Source: Symbiodinium natans (lineage: Eukaryota; Sar; Dinophyceae; Suessiales; Symbiodiniaceae). Taken from it: a stretch of DNA of 64,000 nucleotides. How positions within the stretch are numbered: the first letter of the stretch is position 1; each line of letters opens with the position of its first letter. The stretch lies in NCBI GenBank assembly GCA_905221605.1, contig CAJNDS010002341.1, positions 237,083-301,082 of the forward strand, in the 5' to 3' direction. Position numbers and translations under genes: made by a program. A model generated the notes under the pieces. That model searched no databases. It was not told the DNA's origin and saw only the letters and a list, made by a program, of their open reading frames with translations. Positions 63,491-64,000 of the stretch are shown in pieces.

Positions 63491-63961
63491 GCCCTTTTCC
63501 ATCGACACATTATCGATGAGCGGCAATGCTGGCAGATACTTCTCTGCACGGTTACTTCCAACATGCAGGTTCTGTGATGGCGCCGGTGGAGGAGAAGAAG
63601 CCTTTGCCGTAGGACTTCCAGCAGCTGCTGCACTTGAAGCACCCCCAAATGGGTTGCTCACAGCTGCCGACAATGCTTCCTGCTCACGTCTCCTTCTCTC
63701 GTCGGCCTCCATCTTTGCCACCAGAACTTGAAGTGTCTGTTGCTGATTCTGCATCATCATTTGCTGACTCTGCATCATCTGGACCATCATCTGCTGGAGT
63801 TGAGGGTCAAGTCCGACGACCGTGGAGGGTCCTCCCGCTGGAGCAGAAGCTCCAGGGGGTTGTGTTGGCGGTTGTTGCCCGTCCTGGGCACCACCGGGGC
63901 CAGACAAAGCTTCGTCGTCTTCGTCTTCAGGCACAGGGGTCGACAGCCCGGGGTCAGCCAT
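63485..63961 (-). CDS. copia Gag N-terminal ORF
   Basis: 158 residues from ATG 63961. Acidic, Pro/Gly-rich start, then a Gln/Met-rich helix (about 55-95, repeated MMQ/QMM), then a Ser/Ala/Pro segment. It ends at UGA 63487-63485, three bases past the point where the next frame begins. Probably the start of Gag, fused by -1 frameshifting. Confidence 0.75.
   Translation of the reverse strand: MADPGLSTPVPEDEDDEALSGPGGAQDGQQPPTQPPGASAPAGGPSTVVGLDPQLQQMMVQMMQSQQMMMQNQQQTLQVLVAKMEADERRRREQEALSAAVSNPFGGASSAAAAGSPTAKASSPPPAPSQNLHVGSNRAEKYLPALPLIDNVSMEKGV
63491..63497 (-). promoter_or_regulatory. A AAG GGC slippery heptamer, candidate -1 frameshift site
   Basis: In the zero frame of the N-terminal ORF the codons are GAA AAG GGC GUG UGA. 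The heptamer fits X XXY YYZ. A -1 slip yields CGU GUG AGA GAG, the frame of the main Gag ORF. Confidence 0.55.
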
Positions 63962-64000
63962 GGCTTCTAGTTTCTAGCGCCCCCGACGGGCCCTCTAACA

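Larger units (their letters stand above)
44558..64000 (-). mobile_element. Ty1/copia LTR retrotransposon, split by Element II, 5' end outside the window
   Basis: Minus strand: Gag N-terminal ORF (63961-63485), Gag/protease (63490-61809), Element II insertion (61808-50663), then an unusual 2-kb region and integrase-RT-RNase H (to 44558). Domain order protease-integrase-RT-RNase H defines Ty1/copia. Across the insertion, codon GAC (61811-61809) joins CTG (50662-50660) in frame. No LTR could be delimited. Confidence 0.9.

Overview
The window is nuclear DNA of a dinoflagellate. The best single clue is a near-complete dinoflagellate spliced-leader relic at 22185-22206 (21 of 22 bases match the canonical trans-spliced leader). 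No conventional host gene could be supported. The window is non-coding, repeat-rich DNA (about 1-22 kb) followed by a nest of retrotransposons (about 22-64 kb).

Left third (1-22189). There are a roughly 690-bp (AC)n tract, a roughly 400-bp direct duplication attached to it, several minisatellites and a 0.66-kb polypyrimidine tract. The minisatellites include a tandem array of near-perfect palindromes (12743-13305) and a symmetric cluster in which two inverted short-unit arrays flank a third array (13575-14555). A fold-back repeat family (21199-22189, again at 38959-39150) borders the first mobile element.

Middle (22190-38958). Element I is a + strand tyrosine-recombinase (YR) retroelement. 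Its ORFs run: a Cys/His protein, YR, a CCCH gag-like protein, then pol (methyltransferase-like domain, RT, RNase H). Its 5' end is the spliced-leader relic and its 3' end carries short B1/A2/B2 repeats. An 81-83 bp direct repeat abuts both ends. Its pol is split by Element III (29673-36522, minus strand), a related deletion derivative with complete split direct repeats. Element III encodes a probable 2-oxoglutarate/Fe(II) dioxygenase fused to a methyltransferase-like domain. Removing Element III rejoins Element I pol in frame with no target-site duplication.

Right (39040-64000). A 2.1-kb tandem duplication lies next to a large minus-strand Ty1/copia element (44558 to beyond 64000). Its gag has a canonical-looking -1 slippery site. 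Its pol has integrase, YVDD RT and RNase H, plus a C-terminal methyltransferase-like extension. The copia gag-pol frame is interrupted by Element II (50663-61808, minus strand). Element II is an 11.1-kb YR retroelement with near-identical split direct repeats (A1, B1-A2, B2), three small ORFs, a 427-aa ORF with an ART-like HGT motif, a YR broken by one frameshift, a gag and a 1065-aa pol.

Three themes cross the elements. In all three YR elements gag and pol are in the same frame, separated by one UGA (in Element II UGA CUA G, a known readthrough context), so pol is probably made by stop-codon readthrough. YR is upstream of gag-pol, unlike the usual DIRS/Ngaro order. All three YR-element pols and the copia pol carry a Rossmann/C5-methyltransferase-like domain, and one adds a dioxygenase, which suggests repeated capture of DNA-modification enzymes. 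Several frames are broken by single-base indels, some in homopolymers, so part of the apparent decay could be sequence error.
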